This document shows, piece after piece, positions 36,018-44,020 of a stretch of DNA of 64,000 nt. Below the pieces are notes generated by a model that ran no database searches, was not told the DNA's origin, and worked only from the letters and a program-made list of their open reading frames with translations. Source of the DNA: Ralstonia sp. SET104 (GTDB taxonomy: Bacteria > Pseudomonadota > Gammaproteobacteria > Burkholderiales > Burkholderiaceae); contig NZ_BHVX01000002.1 of the NCBI RefSeq assembly GCF_003851545.1, forward strand, positions 248,001-312,000, read 5' to 3'. Positions within the stretch are counted from its first letter, which is position 1. Each line of letters begins with the position of its first letter. Position numbers and translations under genes: made by a program.

Positions 36018-36911
36018 TCAGGCCGGCTGAACGATCAGGCTGCCGCTGCGGCCGGCAACTTCGCCCCACGTGACAGGCTGCACGGGCAGGGTACTGCGAT
36101 CGAGCGTCGCGTAGTAATCGCCCATCGACCCCAGTCGATGGCCCTGCGCGCGCCAACCTCGCAGCAACTCGCGGAAGATCGGGGCGAGTTTCTGCCCTTC
36201 AAGTTCTGCGTGCAAGGTAAATACCTGATCGCGGTCGGACTCGGTCATCTTGAGGATGTGCCGGGCGACGTTGTCGAGGGTGATGTCTTCCACGCCGATA
36301 AGCTCATCAAGCGTGGGCAGCGTGGTCGGCAACTGCACGTGGTTCAGTGCTTTACCGTCAACGCTCGGGATGTACGGATGCGTGCCGCGGCCATCGGAGG
36401 CGTAGGCCATGCCCCAAGTGTCGATCTGGCGGAAAGCGTGGTCGTTCATCTGCCAGCCGGCGGCGCCGTGCGTGACGGGCGGCTTGCCGAACACCTGGAC
36501 GAAACGCGCGTGGGCGGCGGTCATCTGGCGGGCGGTCCAGCCGGCATCGCGCTGGCGGACGTTGTCTTGCCAGAGAACGTGATCCCACGTGTGGATGCCC
36601 GTCTCGAAACCTGCCTCGGCAATCGCCTGCATTTCGGCAGCGGCTTTGCGGCCGATGTCGGGGCCAGGCAGCAGCACCCCGTACATCAGCGTGCGAAAAC
36701 CGTAGTGCTCGAGGACTGACGTGCGGGACACCTTTTTCAGGAAACCGGGGCGGAACGCCCGGCGCAGCGCCCAGCCGGTGTGATCTGGCCCGAGGCTGAA
36801 GAGGAAGGTCGCGCCCGCCTCCTGCTCGCGCAGCATGCGCGCGAGGTTGGGCACGCCTTCGCGGGTGCCGCGCAGGGTGTCGACGTCGATCTTGAGGACG
36901 ATGAGGGCCAT
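36018..36911 (-). CDS. arnD: ArnD, Ara4N-formyl undecaprenyl-phosphate deformylase
   Basis: The 297-residue protein is a polysaccharide deacetylase-family (NodB) enzyme. ArnD removes the formyl group from undecaprenyl-phosphate-L-Ara4FN at the cytoplasmic face of the inner membrane. The N-terminal LKIDVDTLRGTREGVPNL carries the first metal/catalytic Asp residues, GIHTWDHVLWQD carries the metal-binding His pair, and HAELEGQKL near the C-terminus completes the site. Length and order match ArnD of other proteobacteria. It lies 35 bases after the arnA dehydrogenase gene. Confidence 0.92.
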   Translation of the reverse strand: MALIVLKIDVDTLRGTREGVPNLARMLREQEAGATFLFSLGPDHTGWALRRAFRPGFLKKVSRTSVLEHYGFRTLMYGVLLPGPDIGRKAAAEMQAIAEAGFETGIHTWDHVLWQDNVRQRDAGWTARQMTAAHARFVQVFGKPPVTHGAAGWQMNDHAFRQIDTWGMAYASDGRGTHPYIPSVDGKALNHVQLPTTLPTLDELIGVEDITLDNVARHILKMTESDRDQVFTLHAELEGQKLAPIFRELLRGWRAQGHRLGSMGDYYATLDRSTLPVQPVTWGEVAGRSGSLIVQPA

Positions 36912-36946
36912 GAACCTGCGCGGAAGGTGCGACTGAGATGCGGCTT

Positions 36947-38005
36947 TTACTTGTTGCCGTTGCCTTCTTCGACCAGGCTGCGGGCTTCGGCCACGTGCGT
37001 GCGATACGCTTCGAAGATGTTCGCCAACGCGTCCTGCATCACGGTGGTCGGCTTCCAGCCGAGTTCTTCCATGGTGTTGGCAATCTTCGGTACGCGGTTC
37101 TGCACGTCCTGGTAACCGTTGCCGTAGTAGGCGCCGGAGGTGGTTTCCACCAGTTGGACCTGCTTGGCGCTGTCCTTGTACTCGTCGATCTTCGCGGCCT
37201 GCTCCAGCATCATGTTGGCCAGTTCGCGCACCGAGTAGTTGTTCGACGGGTTGCCGATGTTGTAGATCTTGCCCGAGGCCACGCCATCCTTGTTGGCGAT
37301 GATGCGCACCAGCGCGTCAATGCCGTCGTCGATATACGTAAAGGCGCGCTTCTGGCTGCCGCCGTCGACGAGCTTGATGTTCTCGCCGCGCACGATGTGG
37401 CCGAGGAACTGCGTCACGACGCGCGACGAGCCTTCCTTCGGGGTGTAAATCGAGTCCAGGCCCGGGCCGATCCAGTTGAACGGGCGGAACAGCGTGAAGT
37501 TCAGGCCTTCCATGCCGTAGCCCCAGATCACGCGGTCCATCAGCTGCTTTGAGCAGGCGTAGATCCAGCGCGGCTTGTTGATCGGGCCGTAGACGAGCGA
37601 CGAGCCTTCCGGGTCGAATTCCGAATCGCTGCACATGCCGTAGACCTCGGAGGTCGACGGGAAGACGAGGTGCTTGCCGTACTTCGCGGCCGAACGGACG
37701 ATCGGCAGGTTGGCTTCAAAATCCAGCTCGAACACGCGCAGCGGGTCTTTGACGTAGGTCGATGGCGTGGCGATGGCCACCAGCGGCAGGATCACGTCGC
37801 ACTTCTTGACGTGATACTCGACCCACTCCTTGTTGATGGTGATGTCACCCTCGAAGAAGTGCATGCGCGGGTGGTTGACCAGATTGCCCAGGCGCTCGGT
37901 CTGCATGTCCATGCCGTAGACCTCCCAGTCGGTGGTCTCCAGGATGCGCTTGGACAAGTGGTGGCCGATGAAGCCGTTGACGCCGAGGATCAGTACTTTT
38001 TTCAT
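36947..38005 (-). CDS. arnA: UDP-glucuronate C4-oxidising decarboxylase (ArnA C-terminal domain as a separate gene)
   Basis: The 352-residue SDR enzyme begins with the Rossmann motif KVLILGVNGFIGHHLSKRIL. It has the catalytic Tyr/Lys region RWIYACSKQLMDRVIW and PSTSEVYGMCSD with the active Ser. In E. coli this activity is the C-terminal half of bifunctional ArnA; it oxidatively decarboxylates UDP-glucuronic acid to UDP-4-keto-pentose. Here it is an independent gene that follows the formyltransferase gene by 16 bases. The split form is seen in other Burkholderiales. Confidence 0.92.
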   Translation of the reverse strand: MKKVLILGVNGFIGHHLSKRILETTDWEVYGMDMQTERLGNLVNHPRMHFFEGDITINKEWVEYHVKKCDVILPLVAIATPSTYVKDPLRVFELDFEANLPIVRSAAKYGKHLVFPSTSEVYGMCSDSEFDPEGSSLVYGPINKPRWIYACSKQLMDRVIWGYGMEGLNFTLFRPFNWIGPGLDSIYTPKEGSSRVVTQFLGHIVRGENIKLVDGGSQKRAFTYIDDGIDALVRIIANKDGVASGKIYNIGNPSNNYSVRELANMMLEQAAKIDEYKDSAKQVQLVETTSGAYYGNGYQDVQNRVPKIANTMEELGWKPTTVMQDALANIFEAYRTHVAEARSLVEEGNGNK

Positions 38006-38021
38006 GAAGGCAAACTCAAGA

Positions 38022-38963
38022 TCAGGAGAGGGCGAGCTGGCTGGCGAGCTGCTTCGCGGTCACGACGGACGTTCCGCTGGCAGATTGGGGCTCGACGCGC
38101 CAGAGCTCGTGAATGGCGATGGCTCCCCCATCGCCGCACACGCCGAACATCGCATTATCCACGACGTGCAAGCCCGGCGGCAAATTCGTAAAGGTTTGAT
38201 GTGCCAGACGGGCACGCGCGACAACGTAGCGCTCGCTGCGGGCGTCTGTAAAGGCGCCGGGGTAGGGCGGCGCCACGGCGCGAATCAGGTTGTAGACCTG
38301 CTGGGCCGGCTGGGACCAGTCAATGCGGCCGTCTTCGGGCTTGCGGCCACCAAAATAGCTGCCGTTGGCGAGCACGTTCGGGTGCTGCGGGATCTGCCCG
38401 GCAATCATTGCGGGCAGTGCACGCCACAGGGTTTGCTCCGCCGCCACGGTGGCCTTTTCGAAGACTTCGTGCGACGTGTCGTCCGGCAGGATCGGCACGA
38501 TGGTCTGGTCGACGATGTAACCGGCATCCGGCTTTTCGACCATCTCGTGCAGGGTGGCACCAGTTTCAATCTCGCCGTGCAGCACCGCCCAGTTGATTGG
38601 CACGCGGCCGCGGTACTTCGGCAGCAGCGAGCCATGCATGTTGAACGCGCCAAACTTGGCAAGGCTCAACAGCGACATCGGGATCATATGCCGGTAGTAG
38701 AACGAGAAGATGAAATCCGGCGCGATGGCCGCAATGCGGGCGTGCAGGTCTTCACCGTTTGCATTGTCCGGCGTGACGTAGGGAATACCCAATTCCTGTG
38801 CCGTGGCGCGCACGCTGCCGAACCAGATGTTCTCGGCGGCGTTGTCCTCATGCGTGACAACGAGGTCGACGTGGATGCCGCGTGCGGCCAGCACGCGCAG
38901 GCAGCGTACGCCGACGTTGTGATATGCGAAGACGACTGCGCGGCGCTGATTGGTCGAACTCAT
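38022..38963 (-). CDS. UDP-L-Ara4N formyltransferase (ArnA N-terminal domain as a separate gene)
   Basis: The 313-residue protein is a formyltransferase of the Fmt/ArnA type. The HGSLLPKYRGRVPINWAVLHGE stretch contains the catalytic His and the SLLPKYRG motif, preceded by the Asn of FNMHGS. It corresponds to the N-terminal half of E. coli ArnA, which formylates UDP-Ara4N using 10-formyltetrahydrofolate. Its start overlaps the arnC stop by four bases (ATGA). Together with the next gene it replaces the bifunctional ArnA. Confidence 0.92.
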   Translation of the reverse strand: MSSTNQRRAVVFAYHNVGVRCLRVLAARGIHVDLVVTHEDNAAENIWFGSVRATAQELGIPYVTPDNANGEDLHARIAAIAPDFIFSFYYRHMIPMSLLSLAKFGAFNMHGSLLPKYRGRVPINWAVLHGEIETGATLHEMVEKPDAGYIVDQTIVPILPDDTSHEVFEKATVAAEQTLWRALPAMIAGQIPQHPNVLANGSYFGGRKPEDGRIDWSQPAQQVYNLIRAVAPPYPGAFTDARSERYVVARARLAHQTFTNLPPGLHVVDNAMFGVCGDGGAIAIHELWRVEPQSASGTSVVTAKQLASQLALS

Positions 38964-39955
38964 GCGACACCTCGCTGCGAGCCCGTCTTCAGGTCAGCCG
39001 CACTGGCTTCGTGCAGGTGGGGCGAGTCTTCCAGCACGCCTTGCACCAGATAGCGCGGGCGCTCACGCACTTGCTGATAGATGCGGCCGATGTATTCGCC
39101 CAGCAGGCCGATACCGAACAGCAGCACGCCCATCAGGAAGAACGTGATAGCGAACAGCGTGAACACCCCCTGGACTTCCGCGCCCAGCACGAAGCGGCGG
39201 ATCACCAGCAGGATGAAGAGCACCGCCGAGGCCAGCGACAGCAGCATGCCGATTGCCGAGAACCATTGCAGCGGCACCACCGAGAAGCCCGTCACCAAGT
39301 CGAAATTCAGCCGCACGAGCTTGTACAGCGAGTACTTTGATTCGCCCGCAAAGCGCTCTTCGTGATCGACTTCGATTTCGGTCGGGTTCTTGCTGAACGT
39401 GTAGGCCAGCGCCGGGATAAAGGTGTTGACTTCGCGGCAGCGGTTGATGGTGTCGACGATGGTCCGGTTGTAGGCGCGCAGCATGCAGCCCTGGTCGGTC
39501 ATCTTGATATGCGTGATGCGCTCGCGCAGCGAGTTCATGGCGCGCGATGCGGTGCGGCGGAACCACGAGTCCTGGCGGACGCGACGGATGGTGCCGACGT
39601 AGTCGTAGCCTTCGTCAAGCTTTTCGACCAGGCGGCCGATTTCTTCGGGCGGGTTCTGCAGATCAGCGTCGAGCGTGACGACGCGTTCGCCGCGGGCGTG
39701 TTCGAAGCCGGCCAGGATGGCCATGTGCTGGCCGTAGTTGCCGTTGAACAGCACGACGCGCGTGCTGTCCGGGCGCGCGCGGAACTGCTCAGCGAGCATG
39801 GCGGCAGAGCGGTCCCGGCTGCCGTCGTTGACGAACACGACTTCATACGAGATGCCGAGCGCGTCGAGTGCGGGATACAGGCGCGCAAACAGCGCGGCGA
39901 GCCCGTCTTCTTCGTTGTAGACAGGAATGACGACCGAGAGAGCGGGTGTCTTCAT
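38960..39955 (-). CDS. arnC: ArnC, undecaprenyl-phosphate Ara4FN transferase
   Basis: The 331-residue protein is a GT2 glycosyltransferase that moves formylated Ara4N from UDP to undecaprenyl phosphate at the inner membrane. The GT2 start is SVVIPVYNEEDGLAALFARL, the DxD-like site is VTLDADLQNPPEE, and two C-terminal transmembrane helices follow (around IGMLLSLASAVLFILLVI and FFLMGVLLFGIGLLGEYIGR). ATG 39955 is chosen because similarity begins there; the open frame reaches 40159 inside arnB. It lies seven bases after the arnB stop and overlaps the next gene by four bases. Confidence 0.93.
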   Translation of the reverse strand: MKTPALSVVIPVYNEEDGLAALFARLYPALDALGISYEVVFVNDGSRDRSAAMLAEQFRARPDSTRVVLFNGNYGQHMAILAGFEHARGERVVTLDADLQNPPEEIGRLVEKLDEGYDYVGTIRRVRQDSWFRRTASRAMNSLRERITHIKMTDQGCMLRAYNRTIVDTINRCREVNTFIPALAYTFSKNPTEIEVDHEERFAGESKYSLYKLVRLNFDLVTGFSVVPLQWFSAIGMLLSLASAVLFILLVIRRFVLGAEVQGVFTLFAITFFLMGVLLFGIGLLGEYIGRIYQQVRERPRYLVQGVLEDSPHLHEASAADLKTGSQRGVA

Positions 39956-39962
39956 TATTGGT

Positions 39963-41120
39963 TTATTGGTACTGGGCGCAAAGTTGGCGGACGGCGCTGA
40001 CCACGCGATCCACATCGGAATCTTCCATGCCGGCAAACATCGGCAGCGTGACAATGGCGCGGCCAATGCGCTCGGCCACCGGGAACATGCCCGGCTGCCA
40101 GCCGAGCTCGCGATAGAGCTTGAACAGGTGGATCGGCGGGTAGTGCACGCCCGCACCAATGCCCAGCGCCTTCAGCCCGGCCATGAAACCTGCGCGATCG
40201 ACCTTCAGGCGATCCAGCGGCAGCACGATCTGGAACATGTGCCAGTTGGTGTGCGTGAAGTTCTCCACCGGCAGCTCGACACCGAACGACTCGATATCGG
40301 CCGCGCGCATGCCGGCAAAGTAGCGGCGGGCCAGCGCTGCGCGGCGTGCGGTCACGTTTTCGAGTTGCGCGAACTGGCCCAGGCCGATGGCTGCATTCAC
40401 ATCGGTCAGATTAAACTTGCCGCCCACAAGATCGACTTCCATGCCGTCGAAGCCGGTGCGCACAACGCCTTGCAGGCGATACTTCTCGGCCAGCACGGCT
40501 TCTTCCGGCGTGTTCAGCACGAGCGCGCCGCCTTCGATGGTAGTGATGTTCTTGTTGGCCTGGAAGCTGAAGCTGACCAGGTCGCCGATCTGCCCGATGC
40601 GTTTGTCGCCCCAGCGCGAACCAATGGCTTGCGCGGCGTCTTCCACCACACGCAGCTTGTGGCGCCGGGCGATGTCGTACAGGCGGTCCATGTCGACGGG
40701 CAGGCCAGACAGGTAGACCGGGATGATGGCCTTCGTGCGTGGTGTGATGGCGGCTTCGACCTTGTCCAGATCGATGTTGCGCGTGACGGGGTCGATATCG
40801 ACGAAGACTGGCCTGGCGCCGACCGTCAGCACCACATTGGACGTGGCGACCCACGAGATCGGCGTGGTGATGACCTCATCGCCGGGACCGATCCCGGCAA
40901 TGCGCAGCGCGACTTCCATGGTGGCCGTGCCGTTAGCGAAGGTGCGCACGATGCGGCCGCCGAAGTACTCCGACAGCGCAGCTTCGAATGCGGCAACCTT
41001 GGGGCCCGAAGTGATCCAGCCCGAGCGCAGCACGTCAGCCACGGCGGCGATGGTCGCCTCATCGATGGTCGGTCGCACGAAGGGCAGGAACGGCAGTTCG
41101 GTAGTGTTGGTTTGCGTCAT
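39963..41120 (-). CDS. arnB: ArnB, UDP-4-amino-4-deoxy-L-arabinose aminotransferase
   Basis: The 385-residue PLP enzyme transfers an amino group from glutamate to UDP-4-ketopentose, giving UDP-L-Ara4N. It belongs to the DegT/DnrJ/EryC1 family. The PLP Lys is in VSFSFQANKNITTIEGG and the cofactor-contact segment is RVVEDAAQAIGSRWGD. The end HYPPIHLFKLYRELG and LPVAERIGR-like segments fit ArnB. ATG 41120 starts MTQTNTTELPFLPFVRPTID. The frame is open to 41213 inside the upstream gap, without similarity. It is followed by arnC after seven bases. Confidence 0.94.
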   Translation of the reverse strand: MTQTNTTELPFLPFVRPTIDEATIAAVADVLRSGWITSGPKVAAFEAALSEYFGGRIVRTFANGTATMEVALRIAGIGPGDEVITTPISWVATSNVVLTVGARPVFVDIDPVTRNIDLDKVEAAITPRTKAIIPVYLSGLPVDMDRLYDIARRHKLRVVEDAAQAIGSRWGDKRIGQIGDLVSFSFQANKNITTIEGGALVLNTPEEAVLAEKYRLQGVVRTGFDGMEVDLVGGKFNLTDVNAAIGLGQFAQLENVTARRAALARRYFAGMRAADIESFGVELPVENFTHTNWHMFQIVLPLDRLKVDRAGFMAGLKALGIGAGVHYPPIHLFKLYRELGWQPGMFPVAERIGRAIVTLPMFAGMEDSDVDRVVSAVRQLCAQYQ

Positions 41121-41169
41121 TGTGGCAGATGCAGATGCGGGCAGCAGATTAGGTTGGGGCGCAAGCTGC

Positions 41170-41541
41170 TCACGAGCGAGCCAGCACCAGTACGCCGACG
41201 AGGATGATCGCAATGCCGATCAGGCGCTGCAGTGATAGCACTTCGCCAAACAGATACCACGCCAGGAAGGCATTGACCACGTAGCCCAGCGAGAGCATCG
41301 GATACGCAATGGTCACATCCACGCGCGACAGCCCGAGAATCCAGACCACCACTGAGATGACGTAGCACGACAGGCCGCCAATGATGGGCCACTGCGTTGC
41401 AAGCTTGATGCCGATCGGCAGGATGTTGTCGGCCGAAAACGCAAAGCGGCCGATGTTGTTGACGCCCGCCTTGAGCAGCAGTTGGGCGCAGGCATTGAGC
41501 ATGACGCCCGTCAGGATCAGCCCGAAAGTGACCAGATTCAT
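41170..41541 (-). CDS. Small SMR/EamA-type membrane protein, ArnE-like flippase subunit
   Basis: The 123-residue protein has four predicted transmembrane helices and a single SMR/EamA-like fold, with TGVMLNACAQLLLKAGV near the start and LGYVVNAFLAWYLFGEVLS in the third-fourth helix region. In E. coli a pair of such proteins, ArnE and ArnF, moves undecaprenyl-phosphate Ara4N across the inner membrane. Only one is present in this locus. It lies between arnT and arnB, so a role as the flippase is likely. It could work as a homodimer, with the direction and partner unknown. Confidence 0.85.
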   Translation of the reverse strand: MNLVTFGLILTGVMLNACAQLLLKAGVNNIGRFAFSADNILPIGIKLATQWPIIGGLSCYVISVVVWILGLSRVDVTIAYPMLSLGYVVNAFLAWYLFGEVLSLQRLIGIAIILVGVLVLARS

Positions 41542-41667
41542 GTGTTTTTTTGATGTTTTACTGACTGCAGCGGTTTCCCCGTGCGGATTTTCTCAATCCC
41601 GCCGCCGGGGCGCATGTTACGACAATTCCGCTTGCTCGCCCCTTTCAACAATCCGTTGCGATGAAAC

Positions 41668-43350
41668 TCAGTTGCGCCGGACGATCACGCGGCGAGCATC
41701 GCGGGCGATCACGATCATTGGTACGCCCTGCGCCGTCAGCCGGTCATAGGTACCCGGACCCATCATGGCGACGGCCTGGCCGCCGGATTTCCAGCGAGCC
41801 ACGAACGCCTCGGTGGTCGGAACCCACTTGGCCGGCTCCTGCTTGACGCCGAAGGCCAGTTCATCGGGTTCCTGCACCATGATGGTGGGCCTGCCCAAGT
41901 AAAACGGCATTGTATGGTCCAGACGCTCCACCGCATAGAACGGTACGTCTGGCTTGAGCCACGGCTTGACGGCCGGCACGAGATCGATACCCGACATCGA
42001 GCGCCCGAACGCCTCGTGCCCAAGCATTGCCGCCGTAAAGGTCAGGAACCAGGCGCACGCGAATGCGACCACGCTCTCGAAATGCCTGTCCGCCAGGCGA
42101 AGCGCGAACCACGTGAGTCCCGCTCCAGCCGCGAATGCCGCGGCCAGGAACATCGCAAAACGAGAAAACACCGCGTTCGGGTACATGTCCGACGACATCG
42201 TCGCTACGTAACCGCTGGCAGCAAGGCCGAGCAGCGCCAACGTCAGGAACGCCCTGAGTTGCCAGCGCCACGCGCGCTGGCTTGTACGGTCCAGCGCCAG
42301 TGCCGCCAGAATCGCCAGCGCAGGGATGATCGGGAAGATATAGCCCGGCAGCTTTGAGTCGGAAATGCTGAAAAACGCGAAGATCAGGATGGCCCACAAG
42401 CCGAGGATCAGTGTGGGGCGCAAACCATTGGAGGCGGTTTGACCGCGGGCAAAGGTCAGACGCGCCGCGCCCGGTAATTGCGCGAGCCACGGCAGAAAAC
42501 CCGCCAGCAGCAGCGGCACGAAATACCAGAGCGGCGCGTTGCGGTTGTGTACGGTCGACGTGAAGCGCTGGAAGTGCTCGTGCACGAAGAAGAACCACGC
42601 AAATTCCGGGTTGCGCATCGAGATCAACACAAACCAGGGCGCCCCCACGGCAAAGAAAACAATCAACCCGGTCATCAGGTGCAATCGCTTCCACAATGCC
42701 CAGTCGCGCGCGGCCAGCGTGTAGACCACCAGCACGAAGCCCGGCAGCACCACGCCGATCAGGCCCTTGCTCAGCACCGCCAGTGCCATCGACGCCCAGC
42801 ATGCCCACATCCAGTTACGTTGCTGCGCGCGTGTGGCGTCCGGATGTTGCGCGAGCAGCAGCGCGCCCAATGCCATCGTCATGCAGCCCGCTACGCCCAT
42901 GTCGAGCGAGTTGAAGTGCGAACCTACGTTCCACAGTGGCGCGCTTACCAGCACCAGCCCGCTGATGATGGCCGTCTGTTTGCCCCACCAGCGCGCCGCC
43001 GCCAGCATCGTGAAGACAATGCCGACGATGCCGGAAAACGCCGTGAATAGCCGCGCCTGCCAGTCGCCGATGCCGAACAGCGAATAGACCAGCGCGGTGC
43101 CCCACATCTGCAGCGGCGGTTTTTCGAAGTATTTGAGCGCGTTGTAGCGTATGGTCACCCAGTCGCCGGAAGTGAACATTTCGCGGGCGATCTCGGCGTA
43201 ACGGCCTTCGTCGGTGGGGATGAGATGGCGGTAGCCCAGCGTGCCAAGCCAGATGGCCAGAAAAGCAGCGCCCAGCAGCCACAGCGAAGCATTGCGCCAG
43301 GGCAGGGCCGCCGCGTGGGCGGTGCGGTCGATCGGCATGCGGTCAGGCAC
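41668..43350 (-). CDS. arnT: ArnT-like lipid A Ara4N transferase (GT39/GT83)
   Basis: The 560-residue inner-membrane glycosyltransferase carries about 11-12 transmembrane helices. The conserved periplasmic DEGRYAEIAREMFTSGDWV (about residues 47-65) contains the Asp-Glu pair of this family. The KYFEKPPLQMWGTALVYSLFG stretch follows (about 73-93). ArnT adds L-Ara4N to lipid A phosphate groups, lowering the negative charge and raising resistance to polymyxin and cationic peptides. Context with arnB, C, D and the split arnA supports the assignment over a generic PMT. Its first codons overlap the preceding Mth938-like gene by eight bases. Confidence 0.92.
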   Translation of the reverse strand: MPDRMPIDRTAHAAALPWRNASLWLLGAAFLAIWLGTLGYRHLIPTDEGRYAEIAREMFTSGDWVTIRYNALKYFEKPPLQMWGTALVYSLFGIGDWQARLFTAFSGIVGIVFTMLAAARWWGKQTAIISGLVLVSAPLWNVGSHFNSLDMGVAGCMTMALGALLLAQHPDATRAQQRNWMWACWASMALAVLSKGLIGVVLPGFVLVVYTLAARDWALWKRLHLMTGLIVFFAVGAPWFVLISMRNPEFAWFFFVHEHFQRFTSTVHNRNAPLWYFVPLLLAGFLPWLAQLPGAARLTFARGQTASNGLRPTLILGLWAILIFAFFSISDSKLPGYIFPIIPALAILAALALDRTSQRAWRWQLRAFLTLALLGLAASGYVATMSSDMYPNAVFSRFAMFLAAAFAAGAGLTWFALRLADRHFESVVAFACAWFLTFTAAMLGHEAFGRSMSGIDLVPAVKPWLKPDVPFYAVERLDHTMPFYLGRPTIMVQEPDELAFGVKQEPAKWVPTTEAFVARWKSGGQAVAMMGPGTYDRLTAQGVPMIVIARDARRVIVRRN

Positions 43351-43723
43351 GTTCGATCAGCAGGGCGGCGGCCACTTTGCGGCCTTCCAGCATCAGGATG
43401 TTGTACGTGCGGCCGGCCGCCTGCAGGTCCATGGCGTCTACGCCGATGCGCTTTTCCGTGAGCGGCACGGTCAGGCGCGGGTGCGGGAAGCGCAGCTTGT
43501 TGCCGGTCCCGAAGATCACCACTTCTGCGCCCAGTTCGAGCGCGTGGGCGAAATGTTCGGGTGTCAGGTCTTCAAAGCGCGATACGTCCCAGGGCACCAC
43601 GGGGCCTTCGGGCATCACCAGCACGGAGTGCTCGTAGCGCACCTTGTTGATTTCGATGTAGCCGTCGCCATAGCCGGTAACGGTATTGAGAACGGTCGAC
43701 GAGTCGGATGAATGGAGCTTCAA
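43343..43723 (-). CDS. Mth938-like (DUF498) domain protein
   Basis: The 126-residue protein is a stand-alone Mth938-like domain (Xcc1710-like). The motif ELGAEVVIFGTGNKLRFPHP (about residues 62-81) is typical. No catalytic function is established for this family; human members act in mitochondrial complex I assembly, but nothing links that here. It is the first gene of the arn transcription unit and overlaps arnT by eight bases, so the two are translationally coupled. Its part in Ara4N synthesis, if any, is unknown. Confidence 0.85.
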   Translation of the reverse strand: MKLHSSDSSTVLNTVTGYGDGYIEINKVRYEHSVLVMPEGPVVPWDVSRFEDLTPEHFAHALELGAEVVIFGTGNKLRFPHPRLTVPLTEKRIGVDAMDLQAAGRTYNILMLEGRKVAAALLIERA

Positions 43724-43916
43724 GGCGGGAATCCCATCGGGCGCGATGGCTGCGGCGCAGAGGGCGGCACGCTGGCAAAGGCGCTAGGTTTCAGACTTCC
43801 GGGCAGGTTTCGCTGCGTTGCAAAAATGCCCGCCTAAGTCTGTCATAATGGGCTAAATTATATCTTTTTCTCTCCTTCGCCCGCCGCGCCATAAGCGATG
43901 CCCGGCGAGGAACCAG

Positions 43917-43938
43917 CATAGCGGTGCCTGTCGCTATG
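43917..43938 (+). promoter_or_regulatory. Leader hairpin upstream of alaA
   Basis: CATAGCG (43917-43923) pairs with CGCTATG (43932-43938) over an eight-base loop. With a one-base bulge the stem extends to CCA/TGG. There is no T run, so it is not a terminator; it lies 83 bases before the alaA start. Confidence 0.4.
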
Positions 43939-44020
43939 TGGCGTTACCGTCGCCGCTCTGCTGCACTACAGAATCCCTGCAATCCCAGCCCGTTCAACGT
44001 CGCTAATCGCCGCCTTGCCC

